Assembly (NCBI RefSeq): GCF_964019385.1
Contig: NC_088655.1
Coordinates: 6,294,658-6,358,657 of the forward strand
From: Sycon ciliatum
Taxonomy: Eukaryota; Porifera; Calcarea; Leucosolenida; Sycettidae
Length of the DNA stretch: 64,000 bases
Direction of reading: 5' to 3'
A program made the translations under genes and the position numbers. Position 1 is the first letter of the stretch; every line of letters begins with the position of its first letter. This document shows positions 52,387 through 62,124 of this stretch, in pieces. The notes below the pieces were generated by a model. That model made no database searches. It was not told where the DNA came from and saw only the letters and a program-made list of their open reading frames with translations.

Positions 52387-52606
52387 TGTTGTGGTCCCGT
52401 TGTTGTACCCGATCCGTTCCGGGATCGGTTACCCATATGCATTCCCGTACTGTGTACATATATGGATCCTGGTTGTGCATCTTTATCTTTCCTTGTTCTA
52501 TGTAAATAAACTTTAGTTGTTGTCTGGGACTTGTGGAGTGAAGTTGATCTATGGAGTGCGGGAACTAACTTGATGTTCACTCAGGAACATTACATGGTGT
52601 CAGAAG
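52387..52606 (+). repeat. Gyp-3 5' LTR and primer-binding site
   Basis: TGTTGTGGTCCC to AACATTACA (52387-52594), followed by TGGTGTCAGAAG. The gag ATG is 13 bases further on at 52619. Confidence 0.93.
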
Positions 52607-52618
52607 TAGCAGTTAGTC

Positions 52619-55600
52619 ATGTCGTCTGCCAAATTTCCTGTACCTGCCCCGTTCGATTTCTCCACCCCAGAAGCATGGCCAATCTGGAAGACCCGTTTTG
52701 AACGCTTTAGTTCTTTGTCCAAATTGGACGAGGCGGACGGGCAACGCCAAGTAGACACTTTAGTTTACTCCATGGGAGCCGAAGCCGATCCTATCTTTGA
52801 GTCTCTATCTCTGTCCGCGGATGATAAGAAGAAACTCGACAAGGTACTGGAGGCCTTTGACAAGTATTTTCGCCCGGGTGTAAACGTAATCCCCCAACGG
52901 ACATTGTTTGAAAGGTGTGTCCAGAACCCAGGTGAATCCGTGGAAGAGTATGTGCGTCGTCTCCGTGCCGCAGCCAAATATTGCGCGTTTGACAAGTCAG
53001 ATGAGCGTATCCGCGACAGGTTGGTGGCCCATATGACGAACCGAGAAGTTTCGAAGAAGCTACAGCTCGAGGATCACGCTCAGCTGACACTCGAGACTGC
53101 CGTGAGCTTGGCACGCAAAACGGAGTCCGTAAACGCCGAGGTCGCCCAGCAAACGCCCCGGGTGAGCCAAGCTGCTGCAGCTACCTCACCGCAACGGAAA
53201 CACGGCAAGTCCCCTGCTTACGCAAGTTACGGATCGACGGGAAAGCGACCACAGGTCAAGTCCCAACGAGACTCGAGCAACGGTAAGAAGTGCTCGTGGT
53301 GTGGCTCCTCCAAAGACCACAAATCGAACCGTGACGAAAGCCCTGCCAAGGACAAGTCTTGTAACAAGTGTCGTAAGTCTGGACACTTCGCCAGCGTCTG
53401 CCGGTCTGCCTCCGCCAGTGCAGCACACAACGATTATGTGCATGTAGCTGAGTTTGACTTGCAGTCGGACCCCGTCGGCGAAAATTTCCTTGGAGCTGCT
53501 TCTACCCACACCGCTGACGAGCCGTGGATAGTACGACTGGATCTGTGCGGCTCACACCTCGATTTCAAAATCGACACTGGAGCTGATCTCAACATTATGA
53601 CGCAGGCTAGCTACAACGGTTTATCTGCACCGCCAGTACTCAGTCCGTGCCAGACACGTATGATTGGGCCTGATGGGAACCAGCTCACGATACAGGGTGA
53701 GTTCCACACTTGTGCTGTGCTCCGTGATGTACAGTACCCAGTCACTATCCTGGTCATTGCCACCGGTGGTGTCAACTTGTTGAGCAGGCAGACATCTGAA
53801 CAGATGGGCCTAGTACAACGTCTTCATGTTGGCTCTTCAGATGCCCAGCCGAAAATCGGATGCATGCTAGGCAAGCCAGTCGAGATTGAGTTGAAGCCAG
53901 ACTGCAAACCATACAACTGTGTAAATGCTCGACGCATTCCAATACACATTTGCCTCAAGGTTCGCACCGAGCTGGAGCGTATGGAAAAAGCAGGTGTCAT
54001 CACAAAAGTCGAGCAGCCGACTGACTGGTGTTCACCCCTCGTGTCGGTCCTCAAGCCGAACGGCAACGTGCGTGTATGCGTAGACCTCAAGCGCCTGAAT
54101 GCCAGCGTCAAAAGAGAGCACTACCCGTTACCGACCGTGGACGACACGCTCGCACAACTCAACGGTTCTACCATATTCTCTACGCTGGACACCACGTCTG
54201 GCTTCTGGCAGATCCCACTCTCCGAGGAAGCGTCGTTGCTGACGACGTTTATCACTCCCTATGGCCGCTTCAAGTTCGAGCGCCTTCCCTTCGGCATAAC
54301 GAGCGCGCCTGAGATATTCCAGCGCCGGCTACAAGGTCTACTCAGCGATATTCCCAACGTAGCAGTGTTCATAGACGACATCATCGTCTATGCTTCATCG
54401 ATGGCTGAGCATGATGCTGCTCTGCTCGCCGTCGAGAACCGACTCCGCGATGCCGGTCTGACACTGAATCCGAACAAGTCTAAGTTCAGATGCACGTCCC
54501 TAAAGTACCTGGGCCATCGGATCAGCGACAAGGGTGTCCACCCTGACCCAGCTAAGCTGGATGCCATTGAGCGCCCCGCAGCACCAGCTGATGTGGAAGA
54601 GCTCCGTCGTGCACTCGGACTCTTCACGTACCTCTCCAAGTTTCTGCCGTCATTGTCGACCGTAGCCGCCCCACTGCTCGAGCTACTCCGGTGCGACGCG
54701 ACGTGGCAATGGACCAAAGCACATGAGCTAGTTTTCACAGAGCTCAAATGCCTAGCTGCCTCAGCCCCGTGTCTCGCGTACTATGACCCGTCTGCCCCGA
54801 CCATCGTCACGGCTGATGCGAGCAGCTATGGATTGGGTGCTGCACTGCTACAGTTCCACGACAATGAGTGGAAGCCGGTCGCGTACGCCTCACGCACCAT
54901 GACAGCAGCAGAGAAACGGTATGCCCAGAACGAGAAAGAGCTCCTCGCCTCGGTCTGGGGATGTGAACACTTCCATCAATACCTCTACGGAGCGCCCCGA
55001 TTTACCATTCAAACGGACCACAAGCCGCTGGTCCCACTAATGAACACGCGTGACCTCGACCGAGTACCTCTACGCTGCCAACGTCTACTGATCAGACTCA
55101 TGCGCTATGATGTACAGGCGGAGTACGTGCCTGGCAAGAACATGGTTCTCGCCGACACGCTGTCCAGAGCTCCTCTTCCTGACACGCCAGCAACCGAATC
55201 CGACCTACACAGTGACTCGGAAGCCACCATCGCCGCTGTCCTGTCGTCTCTATGCAGTCCTACCAAGCAACACGCTCTCGTTACAGCCACTGCTGACGAT
55301 CCAGTCCTGCAACAAGTAATCCAGCATACCCTCCATGGCTGGCCGACCAAGGTCAACGCAGACCTGGAAGCCTACCGCAACGAACGTGGCTCGCTCTCAG
55401 TTCACGACGGTCTGCTGTACCACGGATTTCGGATCGTAGTCCCGGCATCCGAGCGCAAAGCTACACTTGCCACTTTGCATGACGGCCACCAAGGCATAAC
55501 CAAGTGCCTGGCCCGTGCAAAGTCCTCCGTCTGGTGGCCAGGTATCACACGTGCCATTTCAGAATGCGTGCAGAACTGCCTGACCTGCACCAGCATCGTT

Positions 55601-55660
55601 TTCAGCCGCCAGAGCCTCTGTCTCCAACTGCGTTTCCCTCTTTGCCATGGGAGAGAATAG
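52619..55660 (+). CDS. Gyp-3 gag-pol to integrase N-terminus
   Basis: One frame of 1013 residues covers gag (1-265) with a CCHC-like pair ending CNKCRKSGHFASVC (about 248-261), protease with FKIDTGAD (DTGA at 319-322), and RT with CVDLKRLNASVKREHYPLP, FSTLDTTSGFWQIPL, FERLPFGITSAPEIFQ and FIDDIIVYAS (FIDD near residue 584). RNase H follows with TADASSYGLGAALLQ (about 731), EKELLASVWG and [10 protein letters not shown], a tether with VPGKNMVLADTLSRAP, and an integrase HHCC finger (LHDGHQG ... CLTC). The frame leaves the integrase near 55595 after CLTCT through a small indel and runs 20 odd residues to a stop. It is the same lineage as Gyp-2. Confidence 0.93.
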   Translation: MSSAKFPVPAPFDFSTPEAWPIWKTRFERFSSLSKLDEADGQRQVDTLVYSMGAEADPIFESLSLSADDKKKLDKVLEAFDKYFRPGVNVIPQRTLFERCVQNPGESVEEYVRRLRAAAKYCAFDKSDERIRDRLVAHMTNREVSKKLQLEDHAQLTLETAVSLARKTESVNAEVAQQTPRVSQAAAATSPQRKHGKSPAYASYGSTGKRPQVKSQRDSSNGKKCSWCGSSKDHKSNRDESPAKDKSCNKCRKSGHFASVCRSASASAAHNDYVHVAEFDLQSDPVGENFLGAASTHTADEPWIVRLDLCGSHLDFKIDTGADLNIMTQASYNGLSAPPVLSPCQTRMIGPDGNQLTIQGEFHTCAVLRDVQYPVTILVIATGGVNLLSRQTSEQMGLVQRLHVGSSDAQPKIGCMLGKPVEIELKPDCKPYNCVNARRIPIHICLKVRTELERMEKAGVITKVEQPTDWCSPLVSVLKPNGNVRVCVDLKRLNASVKREHYPLPTVDDTLAQLNGSTIFSTLDTTSGFWQIPLSEEASLLTTFITPYGRFKFERLPFGITSAPEIFQRRLQGLLSDIPNVAVFIDDIIVYASSMAEHDAALLAVENRLRDAGLTLNPNKSKFRCTSLKYLGHRISDKGVHPDPAKLDAIERPAAPADVEELRRALGLFTYLSKFLPSLSTVAAPLLELLRCDATWQWTKAHELVFTELKCLAASAPCLAYYDPSAPTIVTADASSYGLGAALLQFHDNEWKPVAYASRTMTAAEKRYAQNEKELLASVWGCEHFHQYLYGAPRFTIQTDHKPLVPLMNTRDLDRVPLRCQRLLIRLMRYDVQAEYVPGKNMVLADTLSRAPLPDTPATESDLHSDSEATIAAVLSSLCSPTKQHALVTATADDPVLQQVIQHTLHGWPTKVNADLEAYRNERGSLSVHDGLLYHGFRIVVPASERKATLATLHDGHQGITKCLARAKSSVWWPGITRAISECVQNCLTCTSIVFSRQSLCLQLRFPLCHGRE

Positions 55661-56484
55661 GAGTCGACCTCTGCCAACATGACGGTCAGGAGTACCTCAT
55701 TGCTGTCGACTACTTCTCCAGGTACATTCACGCCATCTCGCTACGGAAGACTACCTCTGGAGCCGTCATCAAGGAACTCCACGAGCTGTTCGCCATCCAT
55801 GGCATCCCTCAAGCTCTTGTGTCGGACAACGGTCCACAGTTCGCAAGTGCTGAATTCGCCGCATTCACAGCCCAAATGCAGCTCACCCACCGCACCAGTA
55901 GCCCGCACTACCCACAGAGCAACGGTGAAGCTGAGCGAGCAGTTCAAACATTCAAGCGTCTCCTGAAGACCAACAACAGCCTCAACGATGCCCTGCTCAG
56001 TTACAGGTCAACACCCCTCGCAAACGGCTACTCGCCAGCCGAGCTCCTGTTTGGTCGTCGTCTACGCACACACCTCCCATGTACAGCGGAATCCCTCGCT
56101 CCAAGTTGGCCTGATCTCGCCAAGCTAAGGAAGTTCGAGGTGAGGCAGAAAGACCGACAGAGTGAGACGTACGACTCGTCACACCGAGCACAATCTCTGC
56201 CACCATTGACCCAAGGCGACCGAGTCTGGGTGCAAGATCTCGCTTCCGAAGCCGTGATTGCAGACCGCGTCTCCGACAGATCCTATATTGTCACGACCGA
56301 CAACCTGTCCGAGTACCGCCGCAACCGTCGCCACGTCAAGTTGCTACCTGATGTGCAACCAACACCAACACCGCAGTTGAATGTCACTACACCTGCAGAA
56401 CCTCCATCCGCTGATGTCGAGTTCCAGCCTACCTTGCGCCGATCAGCACGTCCATCCCGGTCGCTGAACAGACTCGACCTGTAA
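55590..56484 (+). CDS. Gyp-3 integrase core and C-terminus, shifted frame
   Basis: In the next frame the integrase continues: an LPWERIGVDLCQHDGQEY block with the first catalytic aspartate, LVSDNGPQFASAEF with the second, SNGEAERAVQTFKRLL with the glutamate, then SYRSTPLANGYSPAELLFGRRLR, a QGDRVWVQD domain and a Ser/Arg-rich end. All catalytic residues are present. The break lies inside the enzyme between finger and core, where elements do not use programmed frameshifts, so a mutation is more likely. Confidence 0.9.
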
Positions 56485-56655
56485 ACGCATTAGTCATTGC
56501 TCATGCTATGATCACTCCAGTCGCTGACGCTGATGATCGTGAACTGCATGTAGTATTTGTGTGTCTCTACCCTATCTCCTCTGTATGTATATGACTAAAT
56601 ATTCTTCGAGCTGTTACCTCTGTAACCTCTCTCTCTTCGAACATAAAAAGGGAGA
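56485..56655 (+). other. Gyp-3 3' untranslated region
   Basis: 171 bases separate the pol stop from the 3' LTR, ending in the polypurine tract. Confidence 0.8.
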
Positions 56656-56863
56656 TGTTGTGGTCCCGTTGTTGTACCCGATCCGTTCCGGGATCGGTTA
56701 CCCATATGCATTCCCGTACTGTGTACATATATGGATCCTGGTTGTGCATCTTTATCTTTCCTTGTTCTATGTAAATAAACTTTAGTTGTTGTCTGGGACT
56801 TGTGGAGAGAAGTTGATCTATGGAGTGCGGGAACTAACTTGATGTTCACTCAGGAACATTACA
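56656..56863 (+). repeat. Gyp-3 3' LTR
   Basis: 208 bp, one difference from the 5' LTR. Confidence 0.93.
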
Positions 56864-57190
56864 CTGAGCAACACTGGTCGCTCGACAGAAATTGGTTTCT
56901 GATTGTCAGATGTCGAGGTGCTGCGCGGTCCCTGGTTGTCGCGCGTTGCATTTTCAACCAGTATGGTGAGGCGAGTCTCGCAAGCCTCGGCCGCTACAAA
57001 TTCTACAACTACAAGAAACCTATGCTACACGATCGATCGTTTGAAAATACAAGGCTACAGAATTCACGGACAATTACAGACTGTCAAATATTCCGTACTC
57101 AGGTTACTAGTAGTTCACTGCGCCATGTTAGGTTTGGTAGACAAGAGACAAGTAGTGTATTGGTTGGAATACACGAAGAAGAAAAACTGA
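56864..57190 (-). pseudogene. Gyp-1b gag 5' end, leader and LTR edge
   Basis: The minus strand continues the gag interrupted by Gyp-3, with an ISVERPVLL block matching ISVERPILL of Gyp-1. Beyond it the block at 57010-57185 repeats 795-970, including the primer-binding site TGGCGCAGTGAA (minus sense) at about 57112-57124 and the start of an LTR that differs from that of Gyp-1. Confidence 0.75.
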
Positions 57191-57500
57191 CAAGATGAAA
57201 TCTGTAAATGACAGAGAAAACTCTCAAAGAAATGCGTGAGTGCATACACAGAAGAGCTAAAGTTGTACTACATTACGTCATAACATAACACCAGTGTTCT
57301 ACTATACTTGCACATCAGACCAAGTTCAGTGTGCTTAACAGTACCCATTTTTTAGAATTCTTTATTCTCACGATGGCACCATCGCCAATAAGGGATACGT
57401 TTATGAGAAGGTGAGATACTGTGGGTGGGGCTGTGGGTTATGCAGTCGGAAAGTGATTTACATCACTTTGAATTTTACAAGCATGGGAGAGGGTGAGCGC
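57191..57500. other. No gene recognised
   Basis: No motif or recurring sequence was seen here. Confidence 0.4.
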
Positions 57501-57521
57501 TGCAGGACCAGAATGAGTTAA

Positions 57522-58970
57522 TTAGCAGTGAGCAGATTTCTTGTTTGAAAGCAGGTCGAGAGGAGACGTCACGAATGCAAGCAGGAGGGCATTGTAGTAT
57601 TCTAGGGACTTGTACAGTGGGGAGTCTTTACAGCGATCGGTTCTGGTGGGTGGGAGGTGCCAAGTGCGTGCGTGTCGAAGGCTATACTGGGCCGTAACTT
57701 GAGCAGGGGTGTTGAGCATGTGTATGTGTTGTGGGGCATATTCGTATTCTATGGAGTGTGCAAAAAGGGTGAGCTTCACTTTGCGGCGAGAGAACATTGT
57801 CGGCCATTTGAGCCGATGGAGCAATGATGAATGATTCAGACCAGTGTAGAGGGGGAGACGGAGGCAAATTCTGGCCGCCTTGCGCTGGATTCGCTCAAGA
57901 CGGTCAAGGGCTGTGATTGAGAGTGGGCTGACAGCAATGCATGCATAATAAATTATAGGCAGGATATTATGTTTTGTAAATGAGAGAGAGAGAGATTTAG
58001 AGTGTAGAGTTGATCTGAGCCCAAAGAGAATATTAAAATATTTTACGGCTTTCTTCAGCACAAAGTCAAGGTGGGCTGACCATTTTAGGTCGTGCTGATA
58101 GATGATGCCGAGGTGGCGATGTTGCAGGACATTTATAAAATGTGCATTGTTGCGCTCTATGTGTGGGAGATAGCGAGGGGGGCGATTTCCGTTGTAGAAG
58201 GTGAAGACTATCGTTTTTACAGTGTTGATAAGGAGGTGCCAGCGCTTCAACCATCCAGCGGCGGCTGACACGCTGCTCTGCAGTTGCAGTTGGCAGTGTG
58301 ACGCAGAGCCGCTGGAGCAGACGAGGGCTGTGTTTTCAGCAAATTGGCCGGACTTGGCGCTGGCGTTCTCACAAGCGGCAGGCAGGTTGATGGTGTACAC
58401 CAGAAACAGCAGTGGTCCCAGGACTGAGCCCTGAGGCACTCCGGCCGGGATGGGGAGGAAGGCTGATGTTGTGCTTTCAACTCGCGCTCGCTGCTTACGC
58501 CCAATCAAGTACGCTGAGAAGCATCGCAGTGCTGCTTCCTGGATACCGTAGTGCTTGAGTTTGGCCATGAGGCCCTGATGCCATACTCTGTCAAAGACTT
58601 TGCTCAGGTCAAAAAAGCAAGCTTTAATTTGATTTCCCGAGACACGAGCCTCCGAAATGTCATGCACCAGTCGAGCAAGTTGCAGCTCCGTGTCTTTCTC
58701 CCTGAATCCGGATTGGTTAGAAGGTAAGTGCGGTGAGATGTGTTTGTAGAGGCGCGAGTGAACAATTTTTTCTTGTTTTTTTAGGTTATGCTGAGCAGGG
58801 AGATGGGCCGGTAGTTTGTTGGCTAGGAGAGGTCTCCTGGGGGAGATCGTGGCATCTTTCCAGTCTTGGGGAATTTCTCCGGGTGCAAAAGGTCAAGTTC
58901 AGGAGGGCAGCCAGGGATTCTGAAGTTTCTGGTGCTGCTTCTTTGAGGAGACGGGTTGGTAGAAGGTAAA
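57522..58970 (-). pseudogene. Non-LTR retrotransposon reverse transcriptase
   Basis: The minus strand has 381 open residues (58667 to 57522), with further RT sequence up to about 58970 in other frames (RPISLLS-like, then SNQSGFREKDTELQLARLVHD). Blocks include CFFDLSKVFDRVWH with the motif A aspartate, GVPQGSVLGPLLFLVY and QFAENTALV where FADDT is expected. Both catalytic aspartates of that box are changed, so the enzyme would be inactive. The thumb region has LGIIYQHDLKWSAHLDFV and LDRLERIQRKAARI, as in CR1/Jockey-type elements. No endonuclease domain was found. Confidence 0.85.
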
Positions 58971-60270
58971 ATTACTGTAAACTATCCAGACTCAACAGAG
59001 ATGGCAACAAGAACTGCGATTTTGATCCCGAAACCACCAGTTCAATGACATAGACAAGAACATTACCAAAAGAACATCAGTCCTTGAAATAACAGTCGGA
59101 CATTGGACATTTTCCGACCCTTTTCGGTCGTTGTCTAGCCGAAATATCCCTGCGACAGACATAGTGTCCGATTGATCGGAGACTAAAAAACGACTCCCAA
59201 ACTTCCTTAACTTCGCGAATACTTGACCTCCTCGAGCGATCTATCAGCAATAGAAAACTCTCAGCTGTCGCCTTGAAGAAACCCGAACGCGACCCAAGGT
59301 CCTGGAGTCGGGCTATATCTCAAGCTGTATTATGAGCTTGTAAAATGCACTTCAGCTGGGGATTTGCCCATTTTTGCACGTCCCTAGCCAGCCAGGTGCT
59401 ATGACCAAATCAGGCTACGGGCATCCAGAGGTCTTTGCAAAATCTCAGTGCTCTACGATAAAATTTGAGGGAATTGCATTGCGATGAGTATTTCGCTAGC
59501 AATTGACATGACCATTGCGCGTACGCTTGCTTTGCCCACTGTACATTTACGTTGATTCTTGTCATGTCTACAGGAAATGTATTCCTTATGGATAGAGCCT
59601 TTCAGAAAGCTCAAGATTTTGAAAATCGACCAACAAATTAGTAGTGTAGTTATTTAACTGATAGTGGGAGAAGTATGTGCAAGAATGCCGATTTCGCATT
59701 TTCTGACATCAGTTCTAGTCCTTACAGATTGGGAAGAGAAAAGGTGGCCACGATGGCCCTCCTCATGGCACGAAGCTCTGCGCTGTGCGTGCCACCAATT
59801 TTGACAAGTGGACTGCTGAGCGCGACAAGGACCTTTCAACATGGAGTGTGAGAGATGCAAAGATGAACGCGCAGGAGTGAAGTGGTTAGGTGCAATGTTT
59901 GTGTGCGGTTGGCAGAGAAAATTAATTTTGTTCGTTCAAAAGCTTCCCGGAGTCTTTTATCGTTGGGTCGAGAATTTTAAAACGGGTTGTCTTTCAAAGA
60001 TTTCTGTGGAAAAATGGTATGTCCGGGAAGTGTCAGCACATTACGTCAGAACGACCCTGATTTCTTATCACATGTCCTGGAACACCAAACGTGCACATGC
60101 GCTTAGTTACAAGCCCGGGGAGGGGGGGGGGCACAATTCAATAGAGGGCTATATATTTTTCCATGTGCTCTTAGAGACTGAGGTACTCTTCAACATAGAG
60201 CACTATTCAACATAGAGCACTATTCAAGAGAGTCATCTAATCGTGAAAGTAGAGTAATCCTTCTTTTCTG
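58971..60270. other. No gene recognised
   Basis: About 1.3 kb in which I recognise no protein motif, repeat shared with the rest of the window, or element end. A short G run lies at 60118-60131. The last 40 bases are part of the ankyrin unit flank. Confidence 0.4.
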
Positions 60271-60312
60271 CACCCACCCAAACAAAAATGCACCAGGGAT
60301 ATCCTGACTTAC

Positions 60313-60411
60313 CGCAGCTTTCGCTTCCAATGAATGTCCAGCATTAAGTAGATATTCTAGTACGCACACATGACCTTTGGATGCTGCAAGGTGTAATGGT
60401 GTACCACCATT
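60313..60411 (-). CDS. Ankyrin-repeat exon 4 (33 codons)
   Basis: Minus strand: acceptor CTACTTCCAG, 99 open bases beginning NGGTPLHLAASKGHVCVLE, then donor GTAAGTCAGG. It carries the full ankyrin signature and is phase 0 at both ends. In minus-strand order it is the first of the four exons. Flanks on both sides match exon 2. Confidence 0.72.
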
Positions 60412-60429
60412 CTGGAAGTAGCATCGTTA

Positions 60430-60587
60430 ATGAATACAAACCATGGACACACAAACACACACACAAATACACATACACATACACATACATACATACACAT
60501 ATATACATACACATACATACATACATACACATACACACACATACACGCTTGTGCGCGAATGTGCATGTGAACAGATGCACACAAGCG

Positions 60588-60671
<84 letters not shown>

Positions 60672-60690
60672 AACACACACACACATTTAG
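60430..60690. repeat. CA/TG microsatellite tract
   Basis: Over 250 bp of ACACA, CATACA and a long pure (CA)n run (60587-60666). It lies on the acceptor side of exon 4, as at the other three ankyrin exons. Confidence 0.95.
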
Positions 60691-60852
60691 TTAATAAAGG
60701 CAACACCGGCACTGGCATATCGATGAAGAATTCATTTGGAATTGATGCCTTCTACTTGGCATCTGCGATATGGGTTGGTTTTCAATTAATTTGGTTATAG
60801 CCTTTGCGCAGTGTAAGCTCCATAACTGGTTCAGGCAGGTCAGCAACCCTGT

Positions 60853-60896
60853 GGGGTTGGGGAGGGGGGGGGGGGCGGGCAGGGGGGGGGGGGGTT
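60853..60896. repeat. G-rich run
   Basis: Two runs of 9 to 12 or more G separated by short spacers. Such runs can form quadruplexes on this strand and are often read wrongly by sequencers. Confidence 0.8.
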
Positions 60897-60957
60897 GGAG
60901 GAGGCGGGTTACTTAGACCCATTTGAAAAAAGTTGCAGAATTTATTGGGTTGTATAG

Positions 60958-61190
60958 AACATGCATGATGAGCTAGGCAAGAAAGCATAACGTAGGGCTC
61001 TGAGTGAAAGAAAGAAAATTTCTCTTTGCATTCGAGGGTAATACGACACCGCGTACCACCTTGATGACCTAGGCAAAAAAAGCATAGTGTTGTTATAAAT
61101 TTTCCATTTCTCCTTTTTTTTCAAGACATAACCTAGGATTCGAACATGCACTATCGCCCTGCATGCATTCCCCGATACACTTCGCATACA
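60958..61190 (-). mobile_element. SINE-2, copy 1
   Basis: On the minus strand a tRNA-like head has a TATGCGAAGTG A-box-like string (61178-61188) and a B box of TGTTCGAATCC (61137-61147). Body sequence (CGCGGTGTCGTATTACCCTCG in reverse) recurs in copy 2. The far end contains CATCATGCATGTT. Confidence 0.65.
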
Positions 61191-61643
61191 TACTCATTCT
61201 TCCAAGTTGCTTCACGTCATGATCTTGCATTTGAAAGCACTATTTGAATATTGTGGCCGGCTGTCTTTGCTGGTACGGTACGTTACAGGTACGAGATAGG
61301 GCCAGGCATCTTTAACGTTTGCAGTTCTTCGACAACAGCTCTCCCCTTCATCTCTTTTGCGGGTGTAGTCTAGTGAATCCGTACATGCGTTATAATAATT
61401 ATACCAATCCCTTTGTCTGGGTTCGTGAAAAAAGCCAAGCATGCAAGTCAGCTCGGGTGAAGTGCATAGTTTTGTATCTAGTTGGTATGTGGCAGCTCGG
61501 GGGACAGAGAGACCTTTGCTCCCCGAGCTTGTGTATGTAAATAGTGTTTTACGTCGACCATGATGGCTACAATGCCCAACCATGCCAAAACGAACTGATC
61601 GGCTACATCATTGTATTGCAAAATGTTTCCATCTGTTCGAATA
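61191..61643. other. No gene recognised
   Basis: Sequence between the two SINE-2 copies, in which nothing was recognised. Confidence 0.4.
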
Positions 61644-61855
61644 ACATGCATGATGACCTAGGCCAAAAACATAGCGTAGGCCCTGAGCGAAATAAATAAA
61701 CTTTCTCTTTGTATTCGAGGGTAATACGACGCCGTCTACCACCTTGATGACCTAGGCAAAAAAGGAAAGACACTTGCGTTCCAACTAAGCTTTTTTTTTT
61801 TTAAAGACATGCCTAGGACCTAGGATTCGAACCCGCACTATCGCCAGGAAATCGA
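61644..61855 (-). mobile_element. SINE-2, copy 2
   Basis: Shares CATGCATGATGACCTAGG, TATTCGAGGGTAATACGAC and ACCACCTTGATGACCTAGGC with copy 1. It has a perfect B box, GGTTCGAATCC on the minus strand (61823-61833). The tRNA-like head is cut after TATCGCC. Confidence 0.7.
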
Positions 61856-62124
61856 GTTTGGCCCGACACGGACGCGCTTCGATGAAAAACGCGGTGACCA
61901 CGGCCGCGTGGAGCTCGAGTGTCATCACTATACGCCCGTGGCGACGGAGCAGAAGGTGTGGAGTGGACCTGTAGATCAGCTAGCTGGTCCGAAATTTTGC
62001 TCAACAACAATAGTATGAGCGGGTCGGTGGAGCTCGAAGTCGGACTCGGAGCTACGTGGGCCACGGAGGCACTGGATGTAGAAGTCGGATCCTCAAGTTG
62101 ACCTACGGAGTGTGCCTTAGGCAT
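61813..62124 (-). CDS. Hypothetical Ser/Thr/Pro-rich frame
   Basis: A 103-residue minus-strand frame starts MPKAHSVGQLEDPT, is rich in Ser, Thr and Pro and has one LLLLSKISDQLADLQ helix-like stretch. Its last 15 codons lie in SINE-2. It could be the N-terminus of a retroelement gag or a chance frame. No function is inferred. Confidence 0.2.
   Translation of the reverse strand: MPKAHSVGQLEDPTSTSSASVAHVAPSPTSSSTDPLILLLLSKISDQLADLQVHSTPSAPSPRAYSDDTRAPRGRGHRVFHRSASVSGQTRFPGDSAGSNPRS

Larger units (their letters stand above)
52387..56863 (+). mobile_element. Gyp-3: near-intact Ty3/gypsy retrotransposon
   Basis: This 4477-bp element has 208-bp LTRs (52387-52594 and 56656-56863) that differ at one position (GGAGTGAAG against GGAGAGAAG), a CTGAG target duplication and a primer-binding site TGGTGTCAGAAG at 52595. 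The purine tract AAAAAGGGAGA (56645-56655) precedes the 3' LTR. Both LTRs carry AATAAA and a CATATATGG string. The coding part is broken once. It is inserted in minus-strand Gyp-1b gag. Confidence 0.93.

Noticed and set aside
55504-55660. Programmed frameshift in Gyp-3
   Set aside because: The break is inside the integrase, where a recoding site would serve no purpose. No slippery run is visible.
60344-60718. Long Cys/Val or Thr/His frames at 17309, 30527, 31640, 32019 and 60344
   Set aside because: They are translations of CA/TG microsatellites. Only the short ankyrin exons at their ends carry signal.
61823-61833. Possible tRNA gene from perfect B boxes at 23213 and 61823
   Set aside because: No cloverleaf, anticodon arm or acceptor stem could be formed. 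The repeated bodies point to SINEs.
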